Both the position numbers and the translations under genes were made by a program. From Micromonospora sp. FIMYZ51 (GTDB taxonomy: Bacteria > Actinomycetota > Actinomycetes > Mycobacteriales > Micromonosporaceae), in contig NZ_CP134706.1 in assembly GCF_038246755.1 (NCBI RefSeq), positions 6,141,501-6,205,500 on the forward strand: a DNA stretch of 64,000 nucleotides, given 5' to 3'. Below, piece after piece: positions 41,426-49,319 of the stretch. The first letter of the stretch is position 1. Every line of letters starts with the position of its first letter. Under the pieces are notes generated by a model, which was not told the DNA's origin, made no database searches, and saw nothing but the letters and a program-made list of their open reading frames with translations.

Positions 41426-42619
41426 GTGACGAGCATCGAGGTCGACCCGCTGGTGAGCCGGATGCGTCCGTTCGGCACGACGATCTTCGCCGAGATGTCC
41501 GCCCTCGCCGTCCGCACCGGTGCGGTGAACCTCGGGCAGGGCTTCCCGGACACCGACGGCCCGCCGGAGATGCTCGCCGCCGCGGCCGAGGCGCTACGCA
41601 CCGGCCGCAACCAGTACCCACCCGGCCCCGGCATCCCCGAGCTGCGCGCGGCCGTGGCCGCCCACCAGCGCCGGTTCTGGGGCCTGGAGTACGACCCGGA
41701 CGGCGAGGTGGTGATCACCGCCGGTGCCACCGAGGCGATCGCCGCAGCGATCCTCGCCCTCTGCGAACCAGGCGACGAGGTGGTCTGCTTCGAGCCGTAC
41801 TACGACTCGTACGCCGCCTCGATCGCGCTGGCCAGGGCGGTACGCCGACCGGTCACGCTGCGCCCCGCCCCGGACGGGCGGTACGCCTTCGATCCGGCGG
41901 CGCTGCGCGCCGCGTTCGGCCCGCGTACCCGGCTGGTGCTGCTGAACTCACCGCACAACCCGACGGGGAAGGTGTTCACCCCGGCCGAGCTGACGCTGAT
42001 CGCCGAGCTGTGCCAGGAACACGGCGCGTACGCGGTCACCGACGAGGTGTACGAGCACCTGGTCTTCGCCGACGCCGCCGCCGGACACGTGCCGCTGGCG
42101 ACGCTGCCCGGCATGCGCGAGCGCACCCTGCGCATCTCCTCGGCCGGCAAGACCTTCTCCTGCACCGGCTGGAAGGTGGGCTGGGCGAGCGGCCCGGCGG
42201 CGCTGGTCTCGGCCCTGCTCCGGGTGAAGCAGTTCCTCACCTTCGTCAACGCCGCACCCCTGCAACCCGCAGTCGCGGTGGCGTTGGCCCTGCCCGACGC
42301 CTACTTCACCGAGTTCGAAGCAGGTCAGCGGGCCCGCCGGGACCAACTCGTCGGCGGGCTCACCGACGCCGGATTCGACGTGCTCAGGCCGGAGGGGACG
42401 TACTTCGTCACCGCCGACATCACCGCTCTCGGCGGCTCCGAAGGCGTCGAGTTCTGCCGTACGCTGCCCGAACGGTGCGGCGTGGTGGCCGTACCCACCC
42501 AGGTTTTCTACGACGACCCCGAGGCCGGCCGGCGGCTGGTCCGGTTCGCCTTCTGCAAACGCCCGGAGGTGCTCACCGAGGCGGTCTCCCGGCTGCGGGG
42601 AGCGACCTGGGACGGCTGA
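41426..42619 (+). CDS. Class I/II PLP aminotransferase (DapC/kynurenine-type)
   Basis: 397 aa, GTG start. Fold type I aminotransferase: NLGQGFPDTDGPPEMLAAA, NQYPPGPGIPELRAAVAAH, VVITAGATEAIAAAI, LLNSPHNPTGKV, PLP Lys in SSAGKTFSCTGWKVGW, and RFAFCK at the C-terminus. Closest in style to actinobacterial N-succinyldiaminopimelate aminotransferase (DapC) and kynurenine/methionine aminotransferases; the exact substrate cannot be chosen. Divergent from glmS. Confidence 0.9.
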   Translation: MTSIEVDPLVSRMRPFGTTIFAEMSALAVRTGAVNLGQGFPDTDGPPEMLAAAAEALRTGRNQYPPGPGIPELRAAVAAHQRRFWGLEYDPDGEVVITAGATEAIAAAILALCEPGDEVVCFEPYYDSYAASIALARAVRRPVTLRPAPDGRYAFDPAALRAAFGPRTRLVLLNSPHNPTGKVFTPAELTLIAELCQEHGAYAVTDEVYEHLVFADAAAGHVPLATLPGMRERTLRISSAGKTFSCTGWKVGWASGPAALVSALLRVKQFLTFVNAAPLQPAVAVALALPDAYFTEFEAGQRARRDQLVGGLTDAGFDVLRPEGTYFVTADITALGGSEGVEFCRTLPERCGVVAVPTQVFYDDPEAGRRLVRFAFCKRPEVLTEAVSRLRGATWDG

Positions 42620-42930
42620 CCCGCCGTACGCCCACCGCCGACCTGCCCGCCACGACCGACCCCCCGCCGTACGCCCACCGCCGACCTGCCCGCCGGCCGA
42701 CCTCGTCTCCGATCTAGCCGCCTGCCGGCCTGCTTGATCGCCGCCCCGACCCGATCTTCGATCTACCTGCCCGCCGGCTACCTGATCTTCGATCCGCCTG
42801 ACCGCCGCCCGACCCGATCTTCGGCCTACTTGAGGTCAGCTCACTGTCCCCCAGGCTCCTACGGCCCGCCGCAGGGCATGGCGTTCGCCGGTTCCGCGAC
42901 TGTCCGCTGGCCGGGCGCGGGTCGGCGACG
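42620..42930. other. 311-bp gap with degenerate GATCTTCGATC repeats
   Basis: No gene seen. Contains two CGTACGCCCACCGCCGACCTGCCCGCC-like units (about 42625-42700) and then three diverged units of about 32 bp carrying CGATCTTCGATC or CCGATCTTCGG cores (about 42710-42835). The short TTCG-looped palindromes could end transcription of the two convergent genes. Confidence 0.5.
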
Positions 42931-43551
42931 TCAGCCGGCGACGGGTGCCGGACCAGCAGCAGCCGACGGTGCAAGCCGGGTCGACGGGTCGGTCTTCGGC
43001 ACCTCGGCAACGAGGGCCGCGAGCGCCCCGCCCCCCTCGGCCAGCAGCACCGACTCGGCGTCGTCGACGAAGGCGAGGTCCGCCTCGACGTGCCGGCTCG
43101 CGGCGGCGAGCAGCAGCGCCACCACGGGATCCGCCGCGTCGCGCCGCAGACCGTCCAGGTTGCGCAGCTCGCGCACGAGGTGGCCACGCTGATTGCCCAG
43201 CACGGTGCGCACCGTCTCCGGCGAACCGGACCGGGCGGCGGCGGTGACCTTCAGGAAGAAGTCGTCGCGGAAGCCGCCGCTGCGCGGGCTCGGCTCGGCG
43301 AGCCAGCGTGCCAGCTCGGCCCGGCCTTCGGCGGTGATCTCGTAGACCACCCGGTCCGGCTTGACCGGTTGGGCGTGCCGCTCGGCGACCACCAGCCGGT
43401 CCCGGGACAAGCGATCCAGGATCTGGTAAAGGTGCCCGATGTTGAGCGGCCCCCACTGCGGGCCGACCGCCGCCTCGAACGAACCCTTCAACTCGTAGCC
43501 GTAGCTCGGACCACGGGCCAACAGGGCCAGGACCGCATGCTGGACCGCCAT
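42931..43551 (-). CDS. PadR-family transcriptional regulator
   Basis: 206 aa. N-terminal winged helix MAVQHAVLALLARGPSYGYE, NIGHLYQILDRLSRDRLV, KPDRVVYEITAEG, then a helical dimerisation domain (PadR C-terminal type) and an Ala-rich tail. PadR proteins are repressors, often of efflux pumps; no pump gene is adjacent. Strong ribosome site GGAGGGGAGAAGGCG before ATG 43551. An inverted repeat 22 bp upstream may be its own operator. Confidence 0.92.
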   Translation of the reverse strand: MAVQHAVLALLARGPSYGYELKGSFEAAVGPQWGPLNIGHLYQILDRLSRDRLVVAERHAQPVKPDRVVYEITAEGRAELARWLAEPSPRSGGFRDDFFLKVTAAARSGSPETVRTVLGNQRGHLVRELRNLDGLRRDAADPVVALLLAAASRHVEADLAFVDDAESVLLAEGGGALAALVAEVPKTDPSTRLAPSAAAGPAPVAG

Positions 43552-43572
43552 CGCCTTCTCCCCTCCCCCTCT

Positions 43573-43589
43573 TGCATTGGAGCAATGTA
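43573..43589. promoter_or_regulatory. Candidate PadR operator
   Basis: TGCATTG, GAG, CAATGTA: 7-bp arms with one mismatch, 22 bp before the padR start. Size and ATG..CAT character fit PadR boxes, suggesting autoregulation. Confidence 0.45.
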
Positions 43590-43715
43590 TCGGGAACTAC
43601 AGGAGAGAGCACGCGGCAAGACAGGCCCAGCCGCGCGTCGTGTTGACCATCCTGTGCGGACGGTGGGGCGCATCGTGGTCGCCCCCGTCACCGCATCGAC
43701 ACCGACTAAGATCGG

Positions 43716-43803
43716 GCCGAAGCCGAAGCCGAAGCCGAAGCCGAAGCCGAAGCCGAAGCCGAAGCCGAAGCCGAAGCCGAAGCCGAAGCCGAAGCCGAAG
43801 CCG
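43716..43803. repeat. Hexanucleotide GCCGAA array, about 14.5 copies
   Basis: Fourteen perfect copies of GCCGAA (43716-43799) plus a partial. A classical slippage-prone microsatellite in a non-coding region. Confidence 0.95.
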
Positions 43804-44183
43804 CCGCGCGGGGCACGCAGCAGCCGTCCCGGAGTGGCCATGGACCCGAGCACCAGCACCAGTTGCGGCACCAGCACCAGCAGCATTCGCGTCAGCGGCC
43901 TAGTCCGGCAGTTCCACGCCGACAGCGAGCGGCTGACCGGTGCCCTAACTGGCACGCTTGCCAACGGCCTGCTGGTGATGGCCCTCGCCACGGCGACCGC
44001 CAGCCGATTGTCACGTCCCTGGCTACGCCGCTGCGCCGCCAACTCCCGGTCGTGCTGCTATCGACGGCGCTGCTACCGGCGGTGCTGCTACCGGCGGTGC
44101 CGCTGCTGCTCCGCCGGCTACCGGGTGGCGCGGCTACCGGCCGGGGAAGACCGGCGATCACGGACAGGCCGACCAGCCGCCCA

Positions 44184-44260
44184 CCGCCAGCCGCCAGCCG
44201 CCAGCCGCCAGCCGCCAGCCGCCAGCCGCCAGCCGCCAGCCGCCAGCCGCCAGCCGCCAG
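44184..44260. repeat. Heptanucleotide CCGCCAG array, 11 copies
   Basis: Eleven perfect copies of CCGCCAG. No spacers, so not CRISPR. A second microsatellite in the same gap. Confidence 0.95.
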
Positions 44261-44326
44261 TGTCAACGAGACCGCCCTATCAACGGACCGCAGTGTAAGC
44301 GGGACCGCCGTGTCAACGGGCTGCGA

Positions 44327-44379
44327 TGTTAAAAGGGGGCCCTTCCTATACCTGAGGCGTTAAAAAGGGGCCCTTCCTT
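44327..44379 (-). repeat. 53-bp palindromic element, copy B, at the end of glmM
   Basis: On the minus strand it reads AAGGAAGGGCCCC, then TTAACGCCTC, then AGGGCCCCC and TTAACA. Its first two bases are the last two of the glmM TAA stop. With two GGGCCC palindromic blocks and flanking T-rich runs it could also act as the glmM terminator. Confidence 0.88.
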
Positions 44380-45733
44380 ACACCGCAGGGCTGGCGGTGC
44401 GGACCTGGTCGGCGATGCGTTCGGCGATTTGCTGCGCGGTCGCCTGGGTGGCGGCCTCGACCATCACCCGGACCAGGGGTTCGGTGCCGGAGGGGCGGAG
44501 CAGCACCCGGCCGCTCTCGCCCAACTCGGCCTCGGCCCGCTCGACCTCGGCGCGGACGGCGGGTGCGGTGGCGCCGACCGTGCGGTCGCCGACCGGTACG
44601 TTGATCAGCACCTGCGGCAGCTTGGTCACCACGGCGGCGAGATCCGCCAGGGTGCGGCCGGTGGCCGCCATCCGGGCCATCAGGTGCAGCCCGGTCAGCA
44701 CCCCGTCGCCGGTGGTGGCGTACGCCGGCATCACGATGTGCCCGCTCTGCTCGCCGCCCAACGCCAGCCCGGAGGCGCGCAACTCCTCCAGCACGTACCG
44801 GTCGCCGACCTTGGTCTCGACCAGCCGGATGCCTTCGGCGGACATGGCCAGGCGCAGGCCGAGGTTGCTCATCACGGTGGCCACCAGGGTGTCGCCGGTA
44901 AGCGTGCCGGCCTCCCGCATGGCCAGGGCCAGGATCGCCATCAGCTGGTCGCCGTCGACCTCCTCGCCGTCGGCGGTCACCGCGACGCAGCGGTCGGCGT
45001 CGCCGTCGTGCGCGATGCCCAGGTCCGCGCCGTGTTCCACCACGGCCTGGCAGAGGGCGGCGATGTGGTTCGAGCCGCACTCGTCGTTGATGTTGAGGCC
45101 GTCCGGCTCGGCATTGATCGCGATCACCTCGGCACCGGCCTCCCGGTACGCCGCCGGAGCCACCTCGGCGGCGGCGCCGTTGGCGCAGTCGACCACCACC
45201 TTGATCCCGTCCAGCCGGTGCGGCAGCGTCCCGACGAGGTGCTGTATGTAGTGGTTGGCGCCGTCGAGCAGGTCGTGTACCCGGCCCACCCCCGCGCCGA
45301 CCGGTCGCTCCCAGGCGGTCGTGGCGTTGGCCTCGATGGCCGCCTCGATCCGCATTTCGATCTCATCGGGCAGCTTGTGCCCACCTGCGGCGAAGAGCTT
45401 GATCCCGTTGTCGGGCATCGGGTTGTGCGAGGCTGACAGCATCACCCCGAGGTCCGCCTTGGCCTCGGCGGTGAGGAACGCCACCGCCGGGGTGGGCAGC
45501 ACCTCGACTCGGATGACCGTCGCGCCGGCGCTGGTCAGCCCGGCCACCACGGCCGCCTCCAGCATCTCGCCGCTGGCCCGGGTGTCCCGGCCGACCACGG
45601 CCAGCGGGGCGTGGCTGCGGTCCGACTCGGCGAGGGTGTGCGCTGCCGCGACGGCCACCGCGAGCGCCAACTCCGGAGTGAGATCGGCGTTTGCCCGCCC
45701 GCGTACGCCGTCCGTGCCGAACAACCGGCCCAT
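44378..45733 (-). CDS. glmM: Phosphoglucosamine mutase
   Basis: 451 aa. [24 protein letters not shown] opening, phosphoserine loop [14 protein letters not shown] (near residue 105), metal loop HDGDADRC, sugar loop GGEQSGHIV, and [15 protein letters not shown]. Converts GlcN-6-P (from GlmS) to GlcN-1-P for UDP-GlcNAc. ATG 45733 has GGAGG 8 nt upstream. Downstream of rpsI, with a terminator between. Its stop lies at the edge of a 53-bp element. Confidence 0.97.
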   Translation of the reverse strand: MGRLFGTDGVRGRANADLTPELALAVAVAAAHTLAESDRSHAPLAVVGRDTRASGEMLEAAVVAGLTSAGATVIRVEVLPTPAVAFLTAEAKADLGVMLSASHNPMPDNGIKLFAAGGHKLPDEIEMRIEAAIEANATTAWERPVGAGVGRVHDLLDGANHYIQHLVGTLPHRLDGIKVVVDCANGAAAEVAPAAYREAGAEVIAINAEPDGLNINDECGSNHIAALCQAVVEHGADLGIAHDGDADRCVAVTADGEEVDGDQLMAILALAMREAGTLTGDTLVATVMSNLGLRLAMSAEGIRLVETKVGDRYVLEELRASGLALGGEQSGHIVMPAYATTGDGVLTGLHLMARMAATGRTLADLAAVVTKLPQVLINVPVGDRTVGATAPAVRAEVERAEAELGESGRVLLRPSGTEPLVRVMVEAATQATAQQIAERIADQVRTASPAV

Positions 45734-45772
45734 ACCCGCCAACCTCCGATGAACTGCCGATGGGGAGAGAGA

Positions 45773-45823
45773 AACGGCCGGTCCACCTCTGCCCCTGGTC
45801 GAGGGGGAGGCGGACCGGCCGTT
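45773..45823 (-). terminator. Stem-loop terminator after rpsI
   Basis: Long hairpin: AACGGCCGGTCC at 45773-45784 pairs with 45812-45823, with further pairing of CCTCTGCCCC to GGGGGAGG inside. Begins 28 nt after the rpsI stop. Confidence 0.85.
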
Positions 45824-45851
45824 CGTCAGAAGTACAAGATGCGGCTGGAGA

Positions 45852-46316
45852 TCAGCGCTTGGAGTACTGGGGAGCCTTACGGGCCTTCTTGAGACCGTAC
45901 TTCTTGCTCTCCTTGACCCGGGCGTCACGGGTGAGGAAGCCGGCCTTCTTCAGCGCCGGACGGTCGTCCGGCTCGCTGACGATCAGCGCCCGGGCGATGG
46001 CCAGCCGCAGCGCACCGGCCTGGCCGGTGGTGCCGCCGCCACGCAGGTTGGCGATGACGTCGAACGACTCGGCCTTCTCGGCGGTGACCAGCGGGTCCTT
46101 GATCAGCTGCTGGTGCACCTTGCTCGGGAAGTAGGCTTCCAGGTCCCGGCCGTTGCAGGTGATCTTGCCGGAGCCCGGCACGATGCGGACCCGGACGATG
46201 GCTTCCTTGCGCCGACCCACGGTCTGGATCGGGCGGTCACCACGAGGCGCGCGGGCGACGGGCGCCGGCGCCTCGGTGGCCTCGGGGGCGACCTCGGTGG
46301 CGGTGATGTCGGTCAT
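45852..46316 (-). CDS. rpsI: 30S ribosomal protein S9
   Basis: 154 aa. Acidic Ala/Pro/Glu N-terminal extension typical of actinobacteria, then [40 protein letters not shown] and the C-terminal tail [17 protein letters not shown] that reaches the P site. ATG 46316 with GAAGGAA upstream. Follows rplM by 20 bp. Confidence 0.98.
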   Translation of the reverse strand: MTDITATEVAPEATEAPAPVARAPRGDRPIQTVGRRKEAIVRVRIVPGSGKITCNGRDLEAYFPSKVHQQLIKDPLVTAEKAESFDVIANLRGGGTTGQAGALRLAIARALIVSEPDDRPALKKAGFLTRDARVKESKKYGLKKARKAPQYSKR

Positions 46317-46336
46317 GCTGATTCCTTCGCCCGCGC

Positions 46337-46780
46337 TCACTGCGCGATCTGCTTGATCTCGAACGGCACCGGCTGCTGCGCGCCGTGCGGGTGCTCGGCA
46401 CCGGCGTAGACCTTCAGCTTCTTGATGAGCTTACGGCCGAGCTTGTTGTGCGGGAGCATCCCCTTGACCGCCAGCTCGATGGCCCGCTCGGGGCGCTTGG
46501 ACAGCAGCTCCTCGTAGCCGACCTGCTTCAGGCCACCCGGGTAACCGGAGTGCCGATAGGCGATCTTCTGCTGGCGCTTGTTGCCGGTCAGCGCAACCTT
46601 GCCCGCGTTCACGATGACGACGAAGTCGCCCGTGTCGACGTGCGGCGCGAAAGTCGGCTTGTGCTTGCCCCGCAGCAGCGTGGCGGCGTGGGTGGCCAGG
46701 CGGCCCAGCACGACATCAGAGGCGTCGATGACGTGCCACTGACGCTCGATCTCACCCGGCTTCGGGCTGTACGTACGCAC
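46337..46780 (-). CDS. rplM: 50S ribosomal protein L13
   Basis: 147 aa, standard length, from GTG 46780 ([20 protein letters not shown]). [51 protein letters not shown]. Forms the rplM-rpsI operon. Confidence 0.98.
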   Translation of the reverse strand: MRTYSPKPGEIERQWHVIDASDVVLGRLATHAATLLRGKHKPTFAPHVDTGDFVVIVNAGKVALTGNKRQQKIAYRHSGYPGGLKQVGYEELLSKRPERAIELAVKGMLPHNKLGRKLIKKLKVYAGAEHPHGAQQPVPFEIKQIAQ

Positions 46781-46919
46781 AGGTCTACCTTGTCTCGTCG
46801 TCGGTCTGGGGTCGCGCGCCGAGGTGACCGGAAATTCCCGGCCTGACCAGCGCGCACGAACGACCAAGCGTACCTCAGGCGGCACGCCCACAGATGTCGT
46901 ACAACAGCAGGCAACGATA

Positions 46920-46971
46920 CCCGCAGCCCCACCGGCCGGTCAAAACGGGGTCCGACCGGTGCGGCTGCGGG
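46920..46971 (-). terminator. Stem-loop terminator after narK
   Basis: Arms of about 20 nt (46920-46941 and 46953-46971; CCCGCAGCC pairs with GGCTGCGGG, with a few mismatches inside), 16 nt beyond the narK stop. Confidence 0.7.
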
Positions 46972-46987
46972 GATCGGATGACCCCGG

Positions 46988-48355
46988 TCACACCCCGGCT
47001 CGTGCCATCCGGGTGCCGGCACGGAGATACGCCGCCCAGGTGACCACGATCAGGAGCAGGAAGAACCCGACGTAGAAGCGCAGCGCCGGCTCGATACCGC
47101 CGTAGCTGGACTTCGCCCAGGCGTAGCAGATCGGGACGAGGAAGCCGCCGAAGGCACCGACCGAGGAAATGACCCCCAGCGCGCCTGCGGCCTGCCGGCG
47201 CATCGCCAGCATCACCTCCGGCGAGCCGCCGAGGTCCTCCCCCTTGACCTGGAAGATCCGGCTGATCATCCGGTAGGTGGAACCGTTGCCGACCCCGGTG
47301 GCCACGAAGAGCAGCAGGAAGGCCACGAAGAACAGGCCCATGCTGCGTTGCTCGACGGACCAGAGCGCGGCCAGGGCGCCGACCGCCATCAGCATGAAGC
47401 TGGCCACCGTGATCCGGGCACCGCCGACCCGGTCGGCGAGCCGGCCGCCGAACGGCCGGCAGATCGAGCCCACCCCGGCACCGAGGAACGCCCAGGCCAG
47501 CGCGACGTCCGGCCGGCCGAAGACCGAGGTGAGCAGGGTCGGGAAGGCGGCCGAGTAGCCGATGAACGAGCCGAAGGTGCCGATGTAGAGCAGGGACATG
47601 ATCCAGGTGTCCCGGTGCCGCAACGACGACCAGACCGGGCCCACGTCGGCCTTCGCCTCGGCCAGGTTGTCCATGAACAGGTACGCGCAGACCGCCGCGA
47701 TCACCGCGAGCGGGATGTACATCAGGCCCGCCCGGGCCAGCGCGAGCCCACCACCGAGCACGATCACCTGCGGTACCAGGAACTGCACCACGGCCACGCC
47801 GATGTTGCCGCCGGCCGCGTTCAGACCGAGCGCCCAGCCCTTTTCCCGCTCCGGATAGAAGAAGGAGATGTTCGCCATGCTGGAGGCGAAGTTGCCGCCA
47901 CCGAAGCCGGCCGTGGCGGCGATCAGCACCAGCGGCAGGAAGCCGATCTCCGGATGTTCGACCGCCCAGGCCAGGCCCGCGCAGGGCACGATCAGCAGCA
48001 GCGCGGAGATGACCGTCCAGTTCCGGCCGCCGAAGATCGGCACGGCGAAGGTGTACGGCAACCGCAGCAGCGCGCCGACCCCGCTCGGTACGGCGGTCAG
48101 CCAGAGCGCCTGGCTGGTGGTCAACTGCCAGCCGGCGTCACCGAGCCGGACGACGACGATGCTCCACAGCAGCCACACCGAGAAGCCGATGTGCTCCGCG
48201 AAGATCGACCAGATGAGGTTGCGCCGGGCGACCCGGCTGCCCACTGTCCGCCAGAAGCCGGGATCCTCCGGTGCCCAGTGCCCGATCCAACGGCCGCGCC
48301 GCTGGTCCAGGTCGATCTCTTCGATTGCCGCTGGTCGCGCGCTCGTGGTGGTCAT
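46988..48355 (-). CDS. narK: Nitrate/nitrite MFS transporter
   Basis: 455 aa, about 12 membrane helices. NarK signatures: FGGGNFASSMANISFFYPEREKG (nitrate signature 1) and GFLVPICYAWAKSS with GNGSTYRMISRIF in the second half. N-terminal RWIGHWAPEDPGFWRTVG is typical of actinobacterial NarK/NasA-type importers. Moves nitrate in and/or nitrite out. It lies near nasA-nirBD but points the other way, so it is a separate transcript. Confidence 0.95.
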   Translation of the reverse strand: MTTTSARPAAIEEIDLDQRRGRWIGHWAPEDPGFWRTVGSRVARRNLIWSIFAEHIGFSVWLLWSIVVVRLGDAGWQLTTSQALWLTAVPSGVGALLRLPYTFAVPIFGGRNWTVISALLLIVPCAGLAWAVEHPEIGFLPLVLIAATAGFGGGNFASSMANISFFYPEREKGWALGLNAAGGNIGVAVVQFLVPQVIVLGGGLALARAGLMYIPLAVIAAVCAYLFMDNLAEAKADVGPVWSSLRHRDTWIMSLLYIGTFGSFIGYSAAFPTLLTSVFGRPDVALAWAFLGAGVGSICRPFGGRLADRVGGARITVASFMLMAVGALAALWSVEQRSMGLFFVAFLLLFVATGVGNGSTYRMISRIFQVKGEDLGGSPEVMLAMRRQAAGALGVISSVGAFGGFLVPICYAWAKSSYGGIEPALRFYVGFFLLLIVVTWAAYLRAGTRMARAGV

Positions 48356-48460
48356 GCCGGAAAGTTAGGAAGCGACAGTTACCGCGGCGTTCGCCGTTCG
48401 GGTCGAGGCGGCAACGGGGATCGCACCACCGACAGCCGGCGGCGGTGAGAAACCGGCGAC

Positions 48461-48754
48461 TCAGAGCTGCTGGAGGATGCGCAACGCCCGGTCCACCCGC
48501 CGCATGGTCTCGGCGTCGGCCACGTCCACGCACTCGGTGAACCACTTCTTCATCGGTGACGAGATGCGGTCGGGCATCACCACCCAGCCGCCCATCGGCA
48601 CCGCCAGGGGCGAGTCGCGCAGCAACGCCGCCTCGACCACCTCGGCGACGATCACGATGGGCACCGCGGTCGAGTTGTAGACATCGGAACTGATCACCAG
48701 CCCGAGCCGCTCCCGGGCCCCCTCGATGCGCCAGACCTCGCTCCTACGCAGCAC
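48461..48754 (-). CDS. MazF/PemK-like toxin
   Basis: 97 aa. VLRRSEVWRIEGARERLGLVISSDVYN and VPIVIVAEVV are the beta-barrel core of the MazF/PemK endoribonuclease family. GTG at 48754 overlaps the antitoxin 3' end by 11 bp, the usual antitoxin-first arrangement. Probably an mRNA interferase held inactive by the partner at 48744-49001. Catalytic residues cannot be assigned with certainty. Confidence 0.82.
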   Translation of the reverse strand: MLRRSEVWRIEGARERLGLVISSDVYNSTAVPIVIVAEVVEAALLRDSPLAVPMGGWVVMPDRISSPMKKWFTECVDVADAETMRRVDRALRILQQL

Positions 48755-49001
48755 GCGGGCGACCGCCGAAGAGCACGTCGTCGACCATGCCCACCTCCCG
48801 GGCATCGGCCAGCGCCGCTGCCTCCAGGTCCAGTCCGGCCCGGCTCACCGCGGCGGCGTGCGCGGCGAAGACCTCGCGCAGCGCCTTCTCCCGGGCCGCC
48901 TGGTCCATCCAGGCGGAAAGCGAGAGCCCTTCGCGCTTGGCGAAGCGCCGGGCCTCCGCGATCGTCTCGTCGGAGAACGACAGGGTCACCTTGGCCGTCA
49001 T
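48744..49001 (-). CDS. Ribbon-helix-helix antitoxin (MazE-like)
   Basis: 85 aa. N-terminal RHH: KVTLSFSDETIAEARRFAKR and EGLSLSAWMDQAAREKA, then a toxin-binding helical tail. Pairs with the MazF-like toxin, overlapping its start. The short inverted repeat 23 bp upstream is a likely autoregulation operator. Confidence 0.82.
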   Translation of the reverse strand: MTAKVTLSFSDETIAEARRFAKREGLSLSAWMDQAAREKALREVFAAHAAAVSRAGLDLEAAALADAREVGMVDDVLFGGRPRAA

Positions 49002-49023
49002 GCCGGCCAGATTACCCTCGGGT

Positions 49024-49038
49024 ATGACAGTTAGTCAT
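49024..49038 (-). promoter_or_regulatory. Antitoxin operator candidate
   Basis: ATGAC, AGTTA, GTCAT: perfect 5-5-5 inverted repeat upstream of the antitoxin start. A wider GGGTAT/ATACCC pair brackets it. Confidence 0.5.
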
Positions 49039-49257
49039 CCTCCGAATACCCCGACTCGTCACACCGGCTCGGAGCGTGGGCCGCCGAAGACGGCGCGCCG
49101 CGTCGTAGTTGCCCGCCACCGCGTCGAAAACCCGAGTCACCATCCATACCGGTCCGGCTATCCGCCACCCTCGACCTCGTCCCATAACTCAGGAAACTTG
49201 TTCCACATTGTAGACCGTTCGAACCGGCGCGTCGCCCCCGTGCGGTGTGAGCGGCTC

Positions 49258-49295
49258 TTGACAGGGCCGAAACAAACGGGACGCGGACCGGAAAC
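49258..49295 (+). promoter_or_regulatory. GlnR-like binding site upstream of nasA
   Basis: TTGAC-6nt-GAAAC-6nt-GACGC-6nt-GAAAC. This has the exact GTnAC-n6-GAAAC-n6-GTnAC-n6-GAAAC spacing, with both GAAAC boxes perfect and the second GTnAC box poor. GlnR is the nitrogen regulator of actinomycete nitrate/nitrite genes. The site ends only 24 nt before the nasA ATG. Confidence 0.55.
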
Positions 49296-49319
49296 CGCCC
49301 AACGGCACGCTTTGCCGAC

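Larger units (their letters stand above)
43552..44377. other. 826-bp gene-free, repeat-rich region
   Basis: Between padR and glmM. Contains the padR promoter, a GCCGAA hexamer array, an interval with decayed CTGCTACCGGCGGTG copies (about 44060-44150), a CCGCCAG heptamer array and a 53-bp palindromic element. Open frames across it owe their length to the arrays (Lys-Pro, Arg-Ser or Phe-Gly repeats) and have no recognisable domain. Confidence 0.6.
49002..49319. other. 318-bp divergent region between toxin-antitoxin and nas operons
   Basis: No gene seen. Holds the antitoxin operator at 49024-49038 and, at the other end, a GlnR-like box directly in front of nasA. The middle (49130-49215) is less GC-rich than its surroundings and probably holds promoter elements. 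Confidence 0.55.

Noticed and set aside
43488..44042. Minus-strand frame with a long Phe-Gly repeat, and the matching plus-strand Lys-Pro repeat frame
   Set aside because: Both exist only because a GCCGAA microsatellite has no stops; flanking sequence has no domain.
44184..44260. Possible CRISPR array
   Set aside because: Perfect 7-bp head-to-tail repeat with no spacers and no cas genes in the window.
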